Origin: Sphingomonas sp. CCH21-G11
Lineage (GTDB): Bacteria; Pseudomonadota; Alphaproteobacteria; Sphingomonadales; Sphingomonadaceae
Length of the DNA: 64,000 bases
Reading direction: 5' to 3'
Assembly: GCF_001555965.1 (NCBI RefSeq)
Contig: NZ_LSHX01000017.1
Span: 1 to 64,000 of the forward strand
Positions 61,219 through 64,000 of this stretch are shown here, piece by piece. The notes under the pieces are model-generated. The model ran no database searches. It had not been told where the DNA came from and saw only the letters and a program-made list of their open reading frames with translations. Each line of letters begins with the position of its first letter. Positions within the stretch are counted from its first letter, which is position 1. The translations under genes and the position numbers were made by a program.

Positions 61219-61716
61219 ATGACAGACGAAACCGCGCTTAACCCAGTCGAGCTCGCGACCGAATTGACGATCGCCTGGCTCGGCAATCAGAACAACCGGA
61301 TTGCGGCGGAAGAGGTCCCCGCTTTTCTTCGGACCATGCATACGACGCTGACCGGTCTTGCCGGCGCCGCTGATGCCGGTGGCGAGAGCGAAGACTCGGC
61401 GGGCTCGATGGAGCACAAGCCTGCGGTGTCGGTCCGCAAGTCTTTGGCATCGCGCGACGCGATCATTTCGATGATCGACGGCAAGCCTTACAAGACGCTG
61501 CGCCGTCATCTCTCGACTCACGGCCTGACGCCGGAGGAATACCGTCAGCGGTACAATCTGCGCCCGGATTATCCGATGGTCGCCGAAAGCTATTCGGAAC
61601 AGCGGCGCGCCATGGCCAAAAAGATCGGGCTCGGATCGCGGGGCCGTCGCCCCAAGGCCGCTGAAACCGACGCGCCGGCGGCACCGACGCGGCGCCGCGC
61701 GACCAAGCAGGGTTGA
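61219..61716 (+). CDS. mucR: MucR/Ros family transcriptional regulator
   Basis: This 165-residue regulator (start 61219, with an alternative ATG 21 bp upstream) has the Ros/MucR core VSVRKSLASRDAIISMIDGK, LRRHLSTHGLTPEEYRQRYNL and the ending YPMVAESYSEQRRAMAKKIGLG. The Cys pair that binds zinc in Ros is missing (Ser and Met at that place), while the His residues remain. Zinc-free members are known among MucR/Ros homologues. MucR proteins silence genes and bind AT-rich DNA, with effects on exopolysaccharide and cell cycle. It stands alone. Confidence 0.9.
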   Translation: MTDETALNPVELATELTIAWLGNQNNRIAAEEVPAFLRTMHTTLTGLAGAADAGGESEDSAGSMEHKPAVSVRKSLASRDAIISMIDGKPYKTLRRHLSTHGLTPEEYRQRYNLRPDYPMVAESYSEQRRAMAKKIGLGSRGRRPKAAETDAPAAPTRRRATKQG

Positions 61717-61721
61717 CCGGC

Positions 61722-61752
61722 CGCGCAGCGGGTGCAGGTCGCCCGCTGCGCG
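61722..61752. terminator. Hairpin between convergent mucR and LLM genes
   Basis: CGCGCAGCGGG (61722-61732) and CCCGCTGCGCG (61742-61752) form an 11-bp stem with a 9-nt loop just after the mucR stop. There is no T-run on either side, so it may act as a weak or Rho-assisted terminator. Confidence 0.5.
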
Positions 61753-61783
61753 CGAAATCGCGCGCTTGCCGCTGACGTCTGGC

Positions 61784-62875
61784 TCAGCCGAGCGGCGCGT
61801 GCGCGATGCGCGGCAATACGTGACGTGCGAACAGGTCGGCTTCGGCGGCGTGTGGATAGCCGGACAGGATGAAGGCATCGATGCCTTCCGCGCGATAGGC
61901 GTTCAGCTTGGCGAGAACCTGATCCGGATCGCCGACGATCGCCGCACCGCAGCCTGAACGCGCCCGGCCGATGCCGGTCCACAGATTGTCCTCGACATAA
62001 CCGTCGCTGGCGCTGGCGGCTTCGCGGAGCTCCGCCTGGCGCGCGACGCCCGCAGACTGGCTGTCGAGCGAGCGTGCACGGATCGCGGCCCCGGTTTCGG
62101 CATCGAGTCGCGACAGCAGCCGGTCGGCCGCGGCGCGCGCCTCGGCCTCGGACTCCCGCACCACGACATGGACGCGATAGCCGAACTTGAGCGTGCGGCC
62201 GTGGCGCGCGGCCCGCTCGCGCAGATCGGCGATGATCGCGCGGACGCCGGCCATCGAATCCGGCCACATCAGATAGACGTCGCACCCCTGCGCGGCGGCT
62301 TCGCGCGCGGCGGGTGACAGGCCCCCGAAATAGAGCGGCGGGCATTTCCCGGTCAGCGTGGTGACCCCCGGTGGCGCCAGATCGAGCTTCCAGAAATCGC
62401 CGTCGAACTTCAAATGCTCGCCGTTGAGCAATGTGCGCAGGATGTGCATCGCCTCGACCGTGCGCTGGTAGCGCGGCGCGCTGTCCAGCGTCTCGCCCGG
62501 GAGGTCGCTGGAGATGATGTTGACGGTCAGCCGCGGCAGCCCGCCGCCGGTCAGCCCGAGCATCCGGTCGAGCGTCGCGATCTGGCGGGCCAGCTGCGGC
62601 GGCCAGCTCTCGCCGATCCGGACCGCCATCAGCAAACGGATGCGCCGGGTCAGCGCGGCGATGCCCGCGGCGAATGCGGTGGTGTCGATGCCGAGCGCAT
62701 AGCCCGACGGCAGCAGGATATTGTCGAAGCCGCCGCTTTCGGCCTGCAGCACGATGTCGCGGCAATGTTCCCAGCTCGACTTCAGCCGGGGATCGGGCAC
62801 GCCCAGAAATTCATAATCGTCGTCGCACAGCGCCGAGAACCAGCTGATCTCACACGGCTGTTCGGTTCCGTTCAT
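61784..62875 (-). CDS. LLM-class flavin-dependent monooxygenase (SsuD-like)
   Basis: The 363-residue TIM-barrel protein belongs to the bacterial luciferase-like family. The N-terminus EISWFSALC, LLPSGYALGIDT and LTVNIISSDLPGE match alkanesulfonate monooxygenase SsuD and related sulfone or sulfonate enzymes, which release sulfite using reduced FMN. The substrate is not certain. No ssuABC transporter genes are in view. The start overlaps the aldo/keto reductase stop by 4 bp, so they form one operon. Confidence 0.85.
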   Translation of the reverse strand: MNGTEQPCEISWFSALCDDDYEFLGVPDPRLKSSWEHCRDIVLQAESGGFDNILLPSGYALGIDTTAFAAGIAALTRRIRLLMAVRIGESWPPQLARQIATLDRMLGLTGGGLPRLTVNIISSDLPGETLDSAPRYQRTVEAMHILRTLLNGEHLKFDGDFWKLDLAPPGVTTLTGKCPPLYFGGLSPAAREAAAQGCDVYLMWPDSMAGVRAIIADLRERAARHGRTLKFGYRVHVVVRESEAEARAAADRLLSRLDAETGAAIRARSLDSQSAGVARQAELREAASASDGYVEDNLWTGIGRARSGCGAAIVGDPDQVLAKLNAYRAEGIDAFILSGYPHAAEADLFARHVLPRIAHAPLG

Positions 62876-63768
62876 GGCAGGCGCTCCCCTGTCCCGGCCT
62901 GCATCACCGCATACCATTGGTCGCGGGTCCATTCGACCTTGTAGGCGTCGGCCGATGCGCGGATGCGGTCGGGTTGCTGCGATCCGACGATCGGGATGAT
63001 CCGCGCTGGATGCGCCATCACCCAGGCAAGCGCCGCCGCCGTCACGTCGACGCCATGGGCCGCACCCTGTTCGGCCAGCAGCCCATGCGCGGGATGATCG
63101 GGGTCGAGCAGCCGACCGCCGGCGAGCGGCGACCACGCGAGCACCGCCATGTCGCGTGCCATCGCCTGGTCGAGCGTGCCGTCATAGAGCGGCGCGACAC
63201 GCAGCGGCGAGAATTCGGGCTGGGTCGTGACGATTGGCAGGTCGAGGAACGCCTGCAGCGCGTCGACCTCCGCGGGGCTGTAATTGGACACGCCGATCGC
63301 GCGGACCTTGCCGGCGGCGACCATCGCGGCGAGCGCGCGGGCCACCTCCTGCGGGTGGGTCATGAAATCGCGGCGGTGGATCTGGTAGAGGTCGATCACG
63401 TCGATCCCCAGCCGCGCCAGCGAGGCGTCGACGGCTGCCGCCAGATAGGCCGCGCTCGAATCATAGGGGCGCGGCGGGGTGATGCCGCCCTTGGTCGCGA
63501 TGACCATGCGGTCGCGCAGCGCCGGTGCGTCGGCCAGCACCCGGCCGAACAGCGCCTCCGACGAGCCGAAGCCCTCCGGCGTGCCATAGCCGTAAATGTC
63601 GGCGGTATCGAACAGCGTGATGCCCGCGTCCAGCGCGGCATCGACACGCGCGCGCGCCGCCGCCACGTCGGTGCCGGTGAAGCGCCACATCCCCCACGCG
63701 ATCGGGGATACGGTCAGTTCGCTCTTGCCCAGCGGGTGCGGATCGGGAGAAAGGCGGAGGCTCGTCAT
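62872..63768 (-). CDS. Aldo/keto reductase (YdhF-like)
   Basis: The NADPH-dependent enzyme has 298 residues from ATG 63768. A GTG 18 bp upstream is possible. Catalytic residues of the family are visible: Asp in LFDTADIYGYG (tyrosine near 66), Lys in VIATKGGI and His in IDLYQIHRRD. The C-terminal IIPIVGSQQPDRIRAS is the cofactor clamp. Its substrate is unknown. It lies 31 bp from the divergent oxidoreductase gene. Confidence 0.88.
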   Translation of the reverse strand: MTSLRLSPDPHPLGKSELTVSPIAWGMWRFTGTDVAAARARVDAALDAGITLFDTADIYGYGTPEGFGSSEALFGRVLADAPALRDRMVIATKGGITPPRPYDSSAAYLAAAVDASLARLGIDVIDLYQIHRRDFMTHPQEVARALAAMVAAGKVRAIGVSNYSPAEVDALQAFLDLPIVTTQPEFSPLRVAPLYDGTLDQAMARDMAVLAWSPLAGGRLLDPDHPAHGLLAEQGAAHGVDVTAAALAWVMAHPARIIPIVGSQQPDRIRASADAYKVEWTRDQWYAVMQAGTGERLP

Positions 63769-63799
63769 GGCGACGATCTTTGGCACAGGGATTTGACGG

Positions 63800-64000
63800 A
63801 TGGTAGCTGCGATCCGCTACGGCGTTGTCGGCACGGGCATGATGGGGGTCGAACATCTGCGCAACCTGATGATCCTGCCCGGTGCCGAAATCGTCGCGAT
63901 CGCGGATCCGGTCGCCGCCTCGCTCGATTGGGCACGCGCCGCATTGGGGGACCGGGCCGCGGGCGTGCGCGCGTTCGACGACGTGGCGTCGTTCGCCGCC
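63800..64000 (+). CDS. Gfo/Idh/MocA family oxidoreductase (3' end cut by window edge)
   Basis: Only 67 residues are present. They form the start of a Rossmann fold with VVGTGMMGVEH (GxGxxG), IVAIADP and a following helix, typical of glucose-fructose oxidoreductase/inositol dehydrogenase proteins. The substrate-binding domain lies beyond the window. Confidence 0.8.
   Translation, partial: MVAAIRYGVVGTGMMGVEHLRNLMILPGAEIVAIADPVAASLDWARAALGDRAAGVRAFDDVASFAA

Overview
The window is GC-rich (roughly two thirds G+C by eye) and packed with short-spaced, often ATGA-overlapping genes. The gene set (MucR regulator, DUF885 lipoprotein, FixJ-type response regulator in a che cluster, cysG-DUF2849-cysI-DUF934-cysH operon, lone SelO, AstD) suggests an alphaproteobacterium of the Sphingomonadales, probably Sphingomonas or a close relative. 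This placement is inference from gene content; there is no rRNA in the window. No CRISPR array, insertion sequence, phage integrase or replication origin was recognised.

Layout. 1-7338: housekeeping and exported enzymes (SleB-type wall hydrolase cut by the left edge, CysK, MFS exporter, DUF885 lipoprotein, alpha/beta hydrolase, exported cysteine-containing protein). 7525-17615: a chemotaxis cluster on the minus strand. It is transcribed from the right: FixJ-like regulator, one MCP, STAS protein, CheA, CheR, CheB, CheD, CheY, CheW, then a second CheB whose catalytic Ser and His are missing, a small protein with a CheZ/CheT-like DxxxQ motif, and a second CheY-like regulator. 17939-18014: tRNA-Glu. 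18082-23792: RecJ, a 2OG-Fe(II) oxygenase, an Asp/Arg-repeat RcnB-like protein, an orphan 2Fe-2S subunit, a class II aldolase, and a crotonase that lacks about 50 central residues. 23801-28173: assimilatory sulfate reduction operon. 28290-44502: AstD, SelO, a glycosyltransferase, a flavin oxidoreductase, MazG, a compact metG-tatD-MBL-protease run with holB and tmk, then cell-wall genes (D,D-carboxypeptidase, RlpA/SPOR protein, MltB). 44611-44700: tRNA-Ser.

The most unusual part is 45005-60764, to the right of tRNA-Ser. It starts with a KDG-type sugar kinase. Then come a ShlB/FhaC outer-membrane secretion protein, divergent from a secreted FecR-domain protein that ends in about 29 Gly/Asn-rich octapeptides, and a CHASE2/degenerate-GGDEF/EAL protein. 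Next is a putative RiPP (lanthipeptide-like) locus. It has a 138-residue precursor with eight Cys spaced exactly four apart, a three-domain LanKC/LanL-type synthetase with complete kinase and zinc-cyclase motifs, a helical protein of unknown function, a TIR-transmembrane-repeat protein, a small unknown protein, a TRAFs-binding/TPR protein with a SLOG-like middle and a cyclase-like tail, and a convergent Crp/Fnr regulator. Near-identical palindromes of the form GTGA-N6-TCAC lie upstream of both the precursor gene and the Crp/Fnr gene. I therefore propose that the regulator controls the locus and itself. The combination of a lanthionine synthetase with TIR and TRAF/SLOG signalling proteins is the best candidate here for an undescribed system.

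60765-64000: a structured divergent intergenic region, MucR, an SsuD-like LLM monooxygenase, an aldo/keto reductase, and the start of a Gfo/Idh/MocA oxidoreductase cut by the right edge.
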